From assembly GCA_029204225.1 (NCBI GenBank), contig CM055097.1, forward strand, positions 66,560,644 through 66,624,643: DNA of 64,000 bases, given 5' to 3'. The position numbers were made by a program, and so were the translations under genes. Origin of the DNA: Diphasiastrum complanatum. Its lineage: Eukaryota > Streptophyta > Lycopodiopsida > Lycopodiales > Lycopodiaceae. Below the pieces are notes generated by a model. The model was not told the origin of the DNA. It was given only the letters and a program-made list of their open reading frames with translations, and did no database searches. Below, one piece after another: positions 37,210-49,996 of this stretch (the first letter of the stretch is position 1; each line of letters begins with the position of its first letter).

Positions 37210-37440
37210 AGCAGACGTTACGCCTTCCTATCCATATACCATCTGAAATGGAGTTTGTCTAGTGCTCACCTTGAAGGTGGTCATGAATGCCCATAAAGCT
37301 GCGTGAAGTTTGTGTTCCCAATCAGAGCTCTTCATGATGATATCACAAAGAATCTTGTTCGATGACTTTGCTTGTCCATTGCATTGTGGGTAGTAGGGCA
37401 TACTCTTCCTTTGGACAACCAAATATGAATACAACAAGTG
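37210..37440 (-). pseudogene. Gypsy integrase fragment
   Basis: The minus-strand frame (37437-37228) reads MPYYPQCNGQAKSSNKIL, W-x2-KLHAALWAFMTTFKVST and RQTPFQMVYG. This is the end of the Ty3/Gypsy integrase core (YHPQ-NGQAE-NK, TPF-LVYG), with the Glu of the triad changed to Lys in NGQAK. About 70 codons, flanked by unrelated Copia sequence on the right. Dead fragment. Confidence 0.8.
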
Positions 37441-37489
37441 AGTGATTGTTCATTTAAAAAAGTGGGCACCCAAAATGAACTAAAATATT

Positions 37490-38290
37490 TTCATGTTAAA
37501 TTGGCTCAATCTGAACACTGCGTAGGCAATGTCTGGCCGTGTATTGTCTACCAAGTACATCAAAGAACCAATAAGCCTTCTATAAGGCTTATGCAACATT
37601 GCTTCTCACTCTGCTTCATCTCTGAGACAGTCTTCGTTCGTTAGCACTTTGTCGAGAACCATTGGAGTGTTTACTCCTCTGTAATTTGCCATCTGAAAAT
37701 CATCAAGGATTTTCTGAATATATCTTGATTGGTGTAGATACAATCTACCACCCTCAAGATCTTTTTCAATCTGCAAGCCCAAGTAGCATTTTGCTTCACC
37801 TAGGTTTGATATTTCAAAGTGCCTTGAAATATCTTCTTTCACCTGTGCAATTAGTGTGTCACTCTTTGACAGAAATAGTGTGTCATCAACATAGACATCA
37901 ATAATAATAATTTCACCATCTATGACTTTCACATAGACATTGTAATCAGCCATTAAAGGTTGGAAGCCTAAGGATCTAAGTGCATGATCCGTCTTCTTGT
38001 ATCATTGCCTGGTGGACATTTTTCAGTCCATAGATGCTTTTGTGCATTCTGAAGGCATAATCAGCAAGTGATTTACAAGTAAATCCTGGTGGTTGGTCCA
38101 TATAGACCTCTTTTTTCAGCTCTCCATGTAGGAATGTTGTCCTCTCATTTACAATGTGGATCTTCAGACTATAGGCTACTGCATATGTAAACAATATACG
38201 TATTGGTCCATCCTTGACTACAAGAGAAAAGGTTTCAGTATAATCAATATCATGCTTCTGTGAGAAACCTTTAGCAACTAGCCTAGTTTT
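37490..38290 (-). pseudogene. Copia RT fragment of another lineage
   Basis: Minus-strand frames 38194-37976 and 37953-37606 give consecutive RT blocks. The first: NERTTFLHGELKKEVYMDQP, FRMHKSIYGLK. The second: IDVYVDDTLFLSKS with the YVDD box intact, then EISNLGEAKCYLGLQIEK and YIQKILDDFQM. After a stop the frame reads RRLIGSLMYL and TRPDIAYAV to about 37490. Wording (DQPPGF, LGEAKCYLGLQIE) separates it from families A, B and E. Both ends are missing, and there is a frame break near 37960. Confidence 0.85.
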
Positions 38291-38489
38291 TTATCTTGAT
38301 ACATTCCACCATAATCTACAAGTCCTCCAATTCTCAAGATGGATGTGGATTCTGATTTTGAGTACATAGATAACAGTGACTTTGAATACTGAAGAAATGA
38401 AATGTTTCTAACTACAAAGCCTTGCTAGCTTTCAGCCCTCAGCCTGACAGAAGGCGAGTTCGAGTCTCATCGGAAGGTGAATCACTGAG

Positions 38490-38800
38490 AAACTGAGTGA
38501 AAGCATGGTCTCAAAGGAAAGAAGCTCGCACAGGTGGAGGGATGAGATCCTTGGCCGCACGGAGATGTTGTTGGAAAGGAAGAATGCATGTTTCCACATG
38601 AGCTACTGAATCAAGAAGAATGGGCTTGTTGTCCTGCTGAAACTGAGAGATAAGTGCAGAGGCAACAAGGGCCCAACTTCCCATAAAAGCAGCTGGAGCA
38701 ATAGAAGCTGCGCAATTAAGCCCAACACCTCCGGATGAAGCGGGAAGAGAGACTTGTCGCTTAACAAACTGACCATTGGGAATACGAAAGGATTGCATCA
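38490..38800 (-). pseudogene. Fragment resembling the C-terminal tail of a non-LTR RT protein
   Basis: The minus-strand frame 38801-38511 reads QVSLPASSGGVGLNCAASI then APAAFMGSWALVASAL and continues past the window of homology as ...RLLSG to about 38460. The LP-x3-GG-x-GL ... PAA-x2-SW pattern resembles the region downstream of RT in many non-LTR retroelement proteins (recalled, not searched). It overlaps the end of the A4 chimeric frame out of frame by one. It could instead be part of the captured sequence of A4. Confidence 0.35.
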
Positions 38801-39987
38801 TAAGAAGTCAAAACCTCAAAAACATTAGAAGCCATGAAAAAAATGATTAGTACCTTTAACATAAGGATGATTGAAGTACTTTCTTTTTTCAAACAAGAAC
38901 TTCTACTCAATGAGTTAGGTAATGACTCATATGATAATGATTCTTCCTCACTATTATTCACAATGACATCATTCAAAGTACATCCTACTTTGAACTCTTC
39001 ACATACTTCTCTTCTTCTTGACTTGTGACTATCTCCCTCACCAAGTCTCTTGATAGAACCATTTGATCTACTCTCTTTATGAAGACATGTGACTTCACGT
39101 GCTGGAAAAATGACTTTCTTGGACTCATCAAAAAAGAATGTAGAAGAACCACCTCCTTCATGAATGCACCTAGCAACATCGTTTTTCATATGATCAAAGA
39201 AATCATTAACAACAAGCTTTTTCAAGGAAAAACCTTCACCTCCAATGATGAAGTTAGCTCTTTCCTTACCTTTTGCATGCTTGCACTTGCCATGAAGAAC
39301 CATTGAAATCCCATCATTATCCTCAAGACTAGCCAAGTTAGCACAAAGATGAACATCTCCAAGAAGCATATTAGATCTCGGCCTAGATCTAGCATAAGGA
39401 AGCTTGTTAGACTTTGCATAAGATCCACCAATCTTATTGATGCTAAAAGGTAACTTTGGAAAGTTGAGACCAATCTCCTTTTCAATTCCATCCTTTTTGT
39501 TAGCCATAACAAAAGCATCAAGCTTGAAAATTCTACCTTGTCTATTGCCCCTGGCAACCAAGATTTCTTCCTTTGTAATGAAACAAACATCACCACCAAA
39601 CTTTACCATGTATATTTTCTCTATCATTTGACCAACACTTAGCAAATTCTTTGAAAGTGAAGGAATGTAAAGAACACCATCAAATCTTGATTTCCTATTA
39701 GTAGAGAGACATATAGGAATTGAATCAATACCTTCAATCACACACTCACCACCATTGGCCATGTGAATTGTTTTCTTCGCTCCATCATAAGTGACCAAAG
39801 AAGTAAAGAACTCCTTGTGACTAGTCATGTGTGAACTAGCTCCACTATCAATCCACCATGAATCTTTGTCACCTTCACTTGATTTTAGACTTGAAGAACA
39901 CATCAAAAGAGAATCACCACCACGTAGATCCTCATCATTAGTAGTAAAGTTGATTTGCTTTCTACCTTCATCTCTTTGCTTCTTCAA
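38761..39987 (-). pseudogene. A4 protease/integrase start fused to foreign sequence
   Basis: The open frame of 408 codons starts with Copia protease (DSGASSHMTSHKEFFTS) and the pre-integrase region (VLYIPSLSKNLLSVGQM). The integrase finger is replaced or degraded: KSNKLPYARSRPRS is recognisable, but the WHKRLGH and CExC pairs are gone. From LCANLASLEDND onward it is not Copia pol: KCKHAKGKERANFII, LVVNDFFDHMKNDVARCIHE and VNNSEEESLSYESLPNSL. The acidic SEEES/YE stretch followed by basic residues is reminiscent of the spacer after gag in other Copia lineages, but this is a weak impression. It ends YSQWSVC. Neither integrase core, RT nor RNase H is present. Confidence 0.75.
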
Positions 39988-40758
39988 ACATTAATTTGCA
40001 AAATGCCCTTTGATTCCACAATAAAAGCATTTTAACTTAGACTTATCTTTCTTTTTGCCAAAAGAGGAAGTCTCACCTTGATCTTGCTCTTTAGATCACT
40101 TGCCTTTGCCTTTGCCCTTGAACTTGCCTTTGATGAACTTAGTCTCCTCTTCATATTGAGATGTCGATGTAGATCCACCTCTTGCTTGAAGCCTAAACTC
40201 TTCATTCACCAAAATCTCTTGCAAATCCACAATACTTGGCAAAGTCTTTTGAATAGCAAAACTTTGAACAAGATTAGCATGATCATCCAACAAGCCATTA
40301 AGTATAACTTGAACAAGTTCTCCCTCCTTAATGCTTTCATCAATACATGCTAACTCATCATTGAATGCTTTAACCCTCAAAACAAAAGCATGAGTACTCT
40401 CTTCCTTCTTTTGCAAACTTTGAAAGATTTGCCTCCTAAGAGTAAGCACTCTTGATGTAGACTTGGATTCATAAAGCCTCTTCAAAGCTTTCCAAGCCTC
40501 CAAAGATGATGTGCACTTACCAACTTCCTTGAGAAGTTTATTGGTAACATTCATCTTAATCATGTGTAGAGCTTTCTTTGCTCTCTTGTCATACCTCACT
40601 TGATCTTGAGGTGCTTGAGGTCTCTCCTCCACACCTGCAACAATCTCCATCAACTCATTCATCTCCAATAAGGACTCCATCCTCACCTTCCAAGTAGAAT
40701 AGTTGATTGAGGTAAGCCTATCATTGCTCTCCAACATGAATCCACCACTTGTAGCCAT
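39988..40758 (-). pseudogene. A4 gag with two nonsense codons
   Basis: Starts MATSGGFMLESNDRL at 40758 and is open to 40096 (gag, IKMNVTNKLLKEV, ending in KGKGKGK). A TGA stands where Trp is found in A2/A3. About 30 codons later a TAA replaces the Glu in the zinc knuckle (CFYCGIKGHFAN-stop-C). The frame is otherwise continuous with the protease frame at 39987. Two single-base nonsense changes, no frameshift. Confidence 0.9.
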
Positions 40759-41341
40759 TTTTCAATGACCTGTTCTTATTCTTTCAACATGTTCCAATGC
40801 ACAAATAACTCTCTTGAATGTCAACAAATGAACTCAAGAAGAAATTACAAAGATGTGGAACCTCTCAAATGTCTTCTAGCACTTCTAACTAGAAAATCAA
40901 CACATAGAATAGTGAAATCTTGATCAACCTATGATCTATCCTCAGTCTAATGATTCTTGCCACTTCCTAAGATTGAAACACACTCAAATGAAGTTCAGTA
41001 ACCTCACAAACTAGTGATCCAATCAAAATTAGGGTTTTGACAAAATCACAAAAAATTGAATATCTCAAATTCTACATGCAATTTCTAGAAACTTGATATA
41101 TTTTCTTGTATCCTCAAATGAGACCTTCCTAATGCACCAAAAGTCATCAGTAAACCAAGTGTGAAATCGGAAATGATCAAGTATATAACTCTATATTGAG
41201 TTTTGACCTACAAAAGATCAATTCTACACATGCAAAAATGCTGATTTTTTAGTAGAAATCAATCTAGCATACTCTAGCATTGGTAACTCCTCCAAATCCT
41301 TGCTAAAGATGGCTGATCCTTTCATAACCTGAAACACAATA

Positions 41342-41353
41342 GCTCTGATACCA
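41342..41353 (-). other. A4 primer-binding site, tRNA-iMet
   Basis: TGGTATCAGAGC on the minus strand adjoining the LTR start at 41354. Confidence 0.93.
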
Positions 41354-41998
41354 TGTGAAGGATTTCAGATCATTCAAGATCCAATCCATGTCCCTGATCT
41401 TTGGTTTCAATAAGGAGCAAACCAACAATCCTGCCAATGTAGAAAAATCAGCATCTGCATACAAAATGAGATGCAAACTCTAAGAGATACTGATCAAACA
41501 TGAATCAAAACATAAAATATGCTTGATTTCCGTACAATTACAGTACCCTACTGTATTTCACATGTGTGGAACCGAAAATAGCAAAATATGAGCATTTTAC
41601 ACACAAGATTGCAAGATATCACCAAGATAGTGCACCAATGAGTAGTAGAACCCAAAGAGAACCATGTATAATGATGAAATGAGAGATAGAAGAGAGAAGA
41701 TGTGTCTCTCCATGAGTTACATTCTTTTATGGAGTGTCTAGACCCTATTTGGCCACTTGGCAAAATGTAAACCTTACTATTTTTGGGTCTAGATTCAATG
41801 TACCCAAAGTTCAAATTTGAATCTCTCTCAAACTCGACTACCAACTTTCCCACACTTTCAAAAAGTATTTATTGAATGTATTTCAAACTAATATAACTTC
41901 AAAATGTTTATCTCTAAGTCTAAAATGAGTTTTGGCCTCTTATTGACAACTTACCAAAATGTGACTAAACTAGACTAAACTAGTTGGAATCTCTCACA
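41354..41998 (-). repeat. A4 5' LTR (645 bp)
   Basis: Opens TGTGAAGGATTTCAG and closes GAATCTCTCACA; closest to the A1 LTR. The palindrome seen elsewhere is CACATGTGTG here (about 41564), one base off. Confidence 0.92.
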
Positions 41999-42068
41999 GA
42001 AACTTGCCCCACTATCTATCCACCATGGATCTTCTCCCTTGAAGCTTGATTAAGAGAAGCTTGATATC
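41999..42068 (-). pseudogene. E-family Copia protease fragment disrupted by A4
   Basis: The minus-strand frame reads SSFKGEDPWWIDSGAS and breaks off exactly at the A4 LTR. It matches the SFKGEDPWWIDSGASSHM block of E1. Twenty-odd codons only. Confidence 0.8.
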
Positions 42069-42349
42069 ATTAGTGAACGCATTGATCTGGGAAACAGACA
42101 ACGCTAAAATTGTTGTTGTAAATCTATTTTTGAAACTTAGAGTTGCAACATTCCGCCTATTGTGTGCAATCTGTGAATAATTTTTTATGCTTGTTTACAG
42201 TAGATATATTTTCTCTGTTATTAAACATTATCTATTGCTCATAAATTTACATCAGATCTACAATGTCAGTCTGTCACTTGGAAGATGATTGGAGTAGTAG
42301 CTACATCTATAGGAGATCGGTTGAGAAGTGGAATAATCGCTTTCAATAG

Positions 42350-42360
42350 TGGTATCAGAG
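42350..42360 (+). other. Primer-binding site of Copia C1
   Basis: TGGTATCAGAG on the plus strand. The sequence just left (about 42180-42345) resembles the end of the LTR before the PBS at 52136, so a truncated LTR precedes it. Confidence 0.8.
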
Positions 42361-42403
42361 TGCTCAAGCCCTAACATCAAGCATGAATCGAACTTTTTAA
42401 GAT

Positions 42404-44660
42404 ATGCACAGTTCTAGAGGCAAACAGGTCAAATTTCTTGGTCTGGAAAGTGATGCTTTTGTCATCTTGAGAGGAGAAGCGTTATGGCCCTGGGTGGACG
42501 ACACTAAGGAGATGCCTGCTAGCACAAGCAAAGAGCTTCATGAATGGAAAGAAAAGAATGACAAAGCTCTAGTTGTCATATCTTCTTCCATTGAAGATAG
42601 CATGACCCTTGATCTTGCTATTGTCTTTAACACAAGAGAGATGTGGAATGCACTCATGGCAAGGTTTTAGACCAAGTCACGCAATTAGATCATGCATCTA
42701 GAAGATCAACTTACCTATCTAAGATGGGATGGCAAAGATCTCACGAGCTTCATCAGAAAGATGAAGAACTTGTTCCTATCTTTACACAACTCCGGAATAG
42801 AGAACACACAATCTCACAAGAGAAGCAACTCACGTACCTGCTACCCAAGATCATTCCAGACAACCTGAACTCTACTGGCGAAAGATCCTGAAATGACTTT
42901 CAACAAAGTTGTCATTGACACCAAAGAAGAGATGGAGGCTCGAGAACACTATGATGACAAGAATGAGTTATAGCTCTCTACAACAACAGAGACTAGCCGA
43001 AGAAGAGGCCTCAGCCTAAGAGAGAGTCAACCCAAAGACAAGATCAAAACTAGCAGAAAGGAGATAAAAAAGGAAGATGGAAGGGCAGGTGCAAGAAGCA
43101 GTAGCAAGGCAGTGAGAACAAGACCTGCATTAGATGTGAAGGCCACATTGTGGATAAATGTTGGTTGAATCCAAAGATCGAGTGTGTATACTTTCAAAAG
43201 AAGTGTCATGTTGCCATGGATTGTTATCTGAATCCAAGGAACAGGAAAGAGCTCTAACAACTCATCATACGTGGAGGAGCCAGAGTTCTTGAAGATGGCT
43301 GAGGAGAGGGCACGCAACAACACCATCCGCTTATCTATGCACTGATGTATGTGCTACATCACATGCCGATGTGCAAGATGTTGTTTTTGACTCAGGTGCT
43401 ATGTCACATTTTGTGACAACAAGACAAATGATAGCTAACTTTCGGCATATAGGTTCCTCCAGATACATCATTCTAGGAGATGGATCGAGACATGAAGTGA
43501 GCGGAACTAGAGTGCTATGGCTTAACACTAAAGACAGAGACAAGAGACTACATGATGTCATGTATGTACCTATGCTACAGAAGGATCTACTACTTGTTGC
43601 GAGGATAGTAGATGCAGGCATGCGTGTGACATTCACGAACGAGTCATGCAACGTAGTTGATGCCAGCACCAGTACCCTCATTATGCAAGGCAAATGCAAA
43701 GGTAACCTATATCATGTGAAGGTACGCCTTCCCACAAAACAAGCTCATCAGATCCATGAGCCCATGGGCATTCTATGGCATAGAAGACTATGTCATATGA
43801 ACACATAGTTGTTGTACAAATCCATGTCAACATGGCATATTCATAGGTGTTCATAGTTTGACATCTTGTGATGCGTGGAAGATGTCACCACATATGCCCT
43901 TCACAAGAGATTCATTTAGAACAACAGAACTCTTAGAGCTGATACATTCTGACATTTGTGGACCTTTTGACATGGTTTTAGTGGGAGGTTCAAGATACTA
44001 CATCACCTTTATTGATGATTTTAGTAAATTTGTTGTTGTCTACTTCATCCACAACAAGTCAAAAGCACTTGATAAGTTTACAGAGTTTGTAAACTGGGCA
44101 GAGAAGTGGACCAAGAAGAAAGTCAAGCAGATACGAACTGACGTAGGTGGAGAATATATCTCCAATCGATTTGTTGATTTCTGTAGCAGTCGCGGAATCC
44201 TTCACAGGAAGATTGCAGCATACACAGCACAATGGTGTTGCAAAGAGGAATAACAAGACTCTCATGGAAGAAGCAAGATGTATGATGGCCTACTCAAAGG
44301 TATCAAAATCATTATGGGCCACCTACAGATAGAATAGGATAGGCAAATCAGACGTTCCTCAAACTATCCCACATGAGGTGTGGTGGGAAAACAAGCCAAA
44401 TATCGTATCTTCAGATGTGTAGCATATGCACACATTCCAGACAAGAAGAGAAAGAAACTGGATGAAAAGGTGGAGCAAGGTTTCTTGGTAGGCTACGATG
44501 TAAATTTTTTATACTATAGAATGTACATGCCTCATACCCAAGAAGTAAATACTATGAGAGATGTCAAGTTTGACGAAGCTAGAAGGATGGCCAGTCGGCT
44601 ACAAGATTCTCAACAAGCAGTATTACGACCTGCCCATACCGATAGAGGGAGTAGACCCTG
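42404..44660 (+). pseudogene. Copia C1 gag-protease-integrase, plus strand, decayed and lacking RT
   Basis: Gag is open at 42404-42670 (DTKEMPASTSKELHEWKEKN, REMWNALMARF), then broken in several frames; a knuckle-like region lies near 43120-43250. Protease is clear at 43371-43808 (VVFDSGAMSHFVTTRQM, LHDVMYVP, ILWHRRLCHMNT). The integrase finger is damaged. The core is at 43858-44253: LIHSDICGPF, ITFIDDFSKF, RTDVGGEYISNRF. After a frameshift near 44225 come HNGVAKRNNKTLMEEARCMM (the usual GVAER Glu is Lys) and, at 44380-44661, KYRIFRCVAYAHIP and GFLVGYD. It ends in the post-core region; no RT, RNase H or 3' LTR follows. At least four frame breaks. Confidence 0.9.
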
Positions 44661-44993
44661 ATCATCTGGATCAAGATGTTCAAATTGTGAATGAACTGAG
44701 TGATAGTTCAGATGATGAGCAACAAGACATGCAGCCTGTACCTAGAAACACAGTGGTTCTGTTGTCATTAGGAGGGACAAAGGAAAAGCAATCACTGATC
44801 TTACACCATCTCCAATGAGATCGGTGTCATGTGTCAAATCCCAAAATAATAGCAATAACAATGAAGTAAAGCTAAAGGCAAGAGGAGAACAAGACAATCA
44901 AGATAGCATAGAAAGCTAGAAACATGGAGATCACCATAGAATTGCATTAGTCATGGAAAGAATAGTACAAGCTATGAACATGAGCATTGATTC
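44661..44993. other. Short stretch after C1 without recognised feature
   Basis: Contains the acidic pre-RT-like frame (NELSDSSDDEQQDMQP, to 44818) that may be the last trace of C1, then nothing identifiable. Confidence 0.4.
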
Positions 44994-45710
44994 ATGTGGA
45001 TAGGGCACATGAGATCTAGCAATGGAGATTCCTATGGCTCACATTCACAAGGAGGAAGCAAGAAGCTCTCACTTGCAAATGAACCAAAAGATTCACAAAT
45101 TGATGTCTCTTGCCTAGTAGATGGGACAAACAATCAAAGATCCATTATATCACAGTTTCAGTTTGTGGTTCAAAATATTGGAGATATCAATATTTTCAAA
45201 TATGATGATGTAATCTACGAAAGATTTTTCGTAGAGACTTGGAGTGAAAGACATATCATTACTCTTTGCCAACACCTCATTCACTCTATCTTGCTAGAAA
45301 TGAATATTCACTTTGAATATCAATTGTTATCTTTCAAGATGATCAGTCCAATTTCCTTAGTTACTATATTGGGTTATGATCCTGATGATTTTCCTTCCAT
45401 ATGGGATCTCAACAACTCAGTTGCAAGGCTAATGGTTATTATCGAGGCATTTGGATTGAACAACAAAGTGACTATCAAACAACATGACAAAATCTTCAAG
45501 CTAGCACAGCCAGATGCAATGCTAAAATATGATCCTAAAGGAATTGGATAGATCATCCAATTTGTTATGATGTCAAGAAAGTAGACAAAAGAGGATATTG
45601 CGGTGATACACTCTATCCATTCCATACAGATTGGTTGCCAACAAGCAATATGGTGCTTCATCAATCTCTTCTTCGACTATCATTTTCCTTCATGGGAAGA
45701 ATGATTACAG
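44994..45710 (+). CDS. Unknown protein, ~185-aa frame continued after a frameshift
   Basis: The frame 44994-45551 has ordinary, non-repetitive composition (SQFQFVVQNIGDINIFKYDD, ETWSERHIITLCQHLIHSIL, ILGYDPDDFPSIWDLNNSVA). It stops at 45549. In the next frame, from about 45546, the reading goes on plausibly for 50 more codons (WIDHPICYDVKKVDKRGYCG, FHTDWLPTSNMVLHQSLLRL), so a one-base change probably split one longer frame. There is no recognised domain, signal peptide or membrane segment. It sits between the end of C1 and a possible LTR at 45820-46143 in the same orientation, so it may be an extra ORF of a retroelement or a fragment of a host gene. The start codon is not certain. Confidence 0.4.
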
Positions 45711-45819
45711 TCTAAAGCTAACAAAATGGATTCAATTCGACAGCTTTGGATATGTAATGAGGCAATAATTTTTTTGGACGATCATTTTTGAGGACCAAAC
45801 AGTTTAAGTAGGAGGACTA

Positions 45820-46143
45820 TCATGTATTGTTGGTACATCCATGCCTATACATACAAGATAATATCCAATGTAAGGAGCTATTAGCCTTAATAACAAGGTG
45901 GTTCCCTCTTTAGGCCCTCCAAAGTAATTAATAAGGATAATAGGCCGACAAGGGCCCAATCTAGTTTGAATAATACTTAACAAGGGCTAACTATCCCTCA
46001 AGATAGTTAAGTTAAGTTAAGTACTAGGACAATTTCTAGCTTGTATAATACAAGTTTCATTACATTCCGTTGTGCACTCTATACTGAATGTGAAACATTC
46101 ATGTAGATCAGTTGTATTCTTGTCTATTAATTTCATTTCACAA
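45820..46143 (+). mobile_element. Possible LTR or solo-LTR remnant
   Basis: From about TGTATTGTTGG (45824) to CATTTCACA (46142) the sequence has LTR-like ends. It is preceded by a frame (FEDQTV-stop-VGGLS) and a purine-rich AAGTAGGAGGA that resemble a Gypsy polyprotein end and PPT. No second copy was found. Tentative. Confidence 0.3.
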
Positions 46144-46348
46144 AAAGTCTTAGACAAGTCTTATGGTTGAACGTGATGCAAAAATTCTTGTGATCTCAAG
46201 GAAGATGAGGTCCTTGAGTGATTTGTCTCATTGACAACTTCATTGCCTGGCCTTTGTACTGCTCAATTAAAGATCAACTTTCAAAACAAAAATGTTGTTC
46301 TCATAATATTCAATATTTAACATTTTTGTGGCATCACACCAATAAGGA

Positions 46349-46369
46349 CACACACACACACACACACAC
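46349..46369. repeat. (AC)n microsatellite, short
   Basis: About ten CA units. Confidence 0.95.
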
Positions 46370-46639
46370 TTACCTAGCCCTACACTAGAACCTTTGGCCA
46401 AAACTTTCATTTGAGAGTCAAAAACCAATGACACTTGGTAATAAAAAAATAACGTTCTAGTGACACCTAGCAGTGAAACCTTGACTTGAGGTTGGGGCTT
46501 GCCAAATGGTTCATGCAAGCTGAGAGGAAGGCCCTCATCTCATTAATATTGTCCCTACACAGCCTAATTGATTTTTTTTTCTTGAAAAGCTAACTTTAGA
46601 TTATTAACTTTTTACAAAGTACAAGAAAAGAAGACAAAA

Positions 46640-47653
46640 AACTTACAAAAGCATTAATTTTTCAGCCTCCTTAAAAAGAAGCAGGGGGAAGAAGCAGGGG
46701 GGGGATATGACAAAGTCACCAATTCCAAATTCCTTGCTACTCCTATCTAACAATATGTTCAAAAGGGTAATTAATTCTAATAACTGCCAGAAAGAATTTA
46801 CATCTGCATCATCAAAAGTAATATCATTTAGCAGTAAATCCATATGGATGAACCTCCTGAATCTGACATGAAAGTGTGCAATGAAAAGGTTAGTCACTGA
46901 TTTCCATAATGGTGCATAACAATGAAAGTATAGATGAATAACATCCTCATCTGATGTTTTGCATTTAGAGCAGGCATGCGACACATTACCCCTATAACTG
47001 GCACGTACTGGAGAATCCTAAGAGAAAATAATCTATACTTGCTAGGTCTGATTTTGTGGGTACGACGAAATCTGAACTTCCAAAGATGAGAAAAAAGGTG
47101 AAATTGGGCTCTTTGGTAGTAGAGTGAACATAGAAATAGGAGATTTTACCTGTTTTTTCGAAAGCCTTGAAGAGCCAATTGTTAATGCAATCCACAATCA
47201 AAGGGGTAGAAAGGGGACCAAGGTCTCCATGAGAAAAAACGAAGGAGAGGAAGTTAGTTTTGCGGGAGAAAAGGCCAAGTTCAGACCTAAGACGAGATAG
47301 GTTGAGGGAGTAGATGGAGTTCATAATATGATCCCAAGTAATAAATCCTTTATGGGTAAGATTTTGATAGAGTCTCTTTTCGTTCAAAGTGAGAGTTTAA
47401 ATGAGTTGATGGTGATAGCTTTAGAAAACCACAAGGACTCAAGGGGGGAGATAGAATTACCACTTGTCCAAAAAATAAGCTCTCTCATGGAGAGGAGAAC
47501 TCTATAAATGGATTTGAACAAGGGGGGGAGGGAACTGGAGAAGAAAAAGGAAAAGCGGGTAAACTCCAGGAAATAGGATTGAGAATTGGAACCATTTGAT
47601 GAGGGAAGAGGAGGGAGAGTAGCCTTCAATATTAGAGCCAAAAGTTGGGACAA
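46640..47653 (-). pseudogene. LINE-type reverse transcriptase tail (zf-RVT region), decayed
   Basis: Three minus-strand frames in series (47653-47384, 47387-46992, 46984-46643) resemble the C-terminal part of a plant LINE ORF2. The clearest motif is CSKCKTSDEDVIHLYFHC followed by LWKSVTNLF, the C-x2-C ... HLF-x-HC zinc-binding domain after RT. Upstream ITWDHIMNS and WTSGNSISPLESLW fit the thumb/connector region. It is broken by frameshifts and lacks the RT palm. The microsatellite at 47684-47791 lies just beyond its 5' side. Confidence 0.6.
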
Positions 47654-47678
47654 GTAAAGTTAAAGCGGTTACGTCTAT

Positions 47679-48981
<1,303 letters not shown>

Positions 48982-49200
48982 GAAGCCATAGAAATATGTT
49001 GGTCGTCTCACTTCAGATTCAAAGCAGATTTATCAAAATCATTCTCAAGCCTATCTACGCTATTAAGAACATGGGCACTTTATGCAAAAACCTCAAAAAA
49101 GTCACAGAAATGCGTTGGCTGTCTTACTTCAGATTTAGAGCAAAACAATTCTCAAGCTATTGTCGCCTAAGTCTATCCAAGCTATTAATAACATGGGCAC
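48982..49200. repeat. Tandem duplication, two units of ~95 bp with a ~27-bp spacer
   Basis: AGAAATATGTTGGTCGTCTC... to AACATGGGCAC (48982-49078) is repeated with changes as AGAAATGCGTTGGCTGTCTT... to AACATGGGCAC (49105-49200). The overlapping frames at 48849-49205 and 48883-49170 owe their length to this repeat and are not otherwise supported. Confidence 0.75.
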
Positions 49201-49464
49201 GTTAATTAATTGAGCTTGTGAAAACTAACTTTTGTCTATGAAGTCCAAGTACAGAAGAATAGACATTATCAAAATTGGTTAATCTAGCATACCTCTGTCA
49301 ACCTCTTAACTACGTCACTTTAAGCTTTCTCTTCTCATCAAACGCCTCCATTGCACTCCTCAACTCCATTTCCTGAAAATTAATATTTACCATTATATCT
49401 TTCAAACAATTGACTACAAATTTTGAATCACTAATTGTAGGCTTATGAATCTTTAAGAACATTC

Positions 49465-49996
49465 TGTTGGAGAATGGTGAACTTATCACACCTTTCAACA
49501 TTTCGACCCAGACAGAATTGCGACATCTGATTCGGTCTGATTTGAGCCTGGATCGAAATAGCCTAAATCTTAAACCCGATCCGATCCGACCCATCAATCC
49601 GTCCCATATCAGATTTCCATTCAACCCCAAGGTCGAGTTACGTTTTCGATCCAGATCAAAATTTGACCCAAGAAACTCCATTTGATTCAGCGGGGATTAG
49701 GACAATTAATACTGAGTTTTAGACTAAACTTTCTTGTAATCCTTCTCTGATGTGAATACATATATGCATTAAAATTCAATATAGTGAGAAATAGAGAGAG
49801 AACACTGAGAGGATAGGAAGGAATTTGGAGACGCATGTGTCTACCATAAAATTCCGATACAGAGCTAATGCAAACGCGATCAGTACTATTCTCTAAGCAT
49901 TGTTTGTTCATCGAATTATCTTGTGATTCTGATCTTGTGTGTGATTCGCATTCAGCTAATTTATAGCTTCTGCAATATTAACCTCATTTTCTTTCA
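49465..49996 (+). repeat. Copia D1 5' LTR (532 bp)
   Basis: Opens TGTTGGAGAATGG and ends CTTTCA immediately before the PBS TGGTATCAGAGT (49997-50008). No second LTR was found. Left edge chosen because TGTTGG is the first suitable TG end at a plausible length. Confidence 0.65.

Larger units (their letters stand above)
38800..41998 (-). mobile_element. Copia element A4, 5' half only, with foreign pol replacement
   Basis: 5' LTR at 41354-41998 (645 bp), PBS (TGGTATCAGAGC) at 41342-41353, leader, gag and protease as in A2/A3, then foreign sequence, then an abrupt end near 38800 without a 3' LTR. The right edge abuts an E-family protease fragment (DPWWIDSGAS), so A4 inserted into an older Copia. 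The expected second target-site copy is lost along with the left end. Confidence 0.85.
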
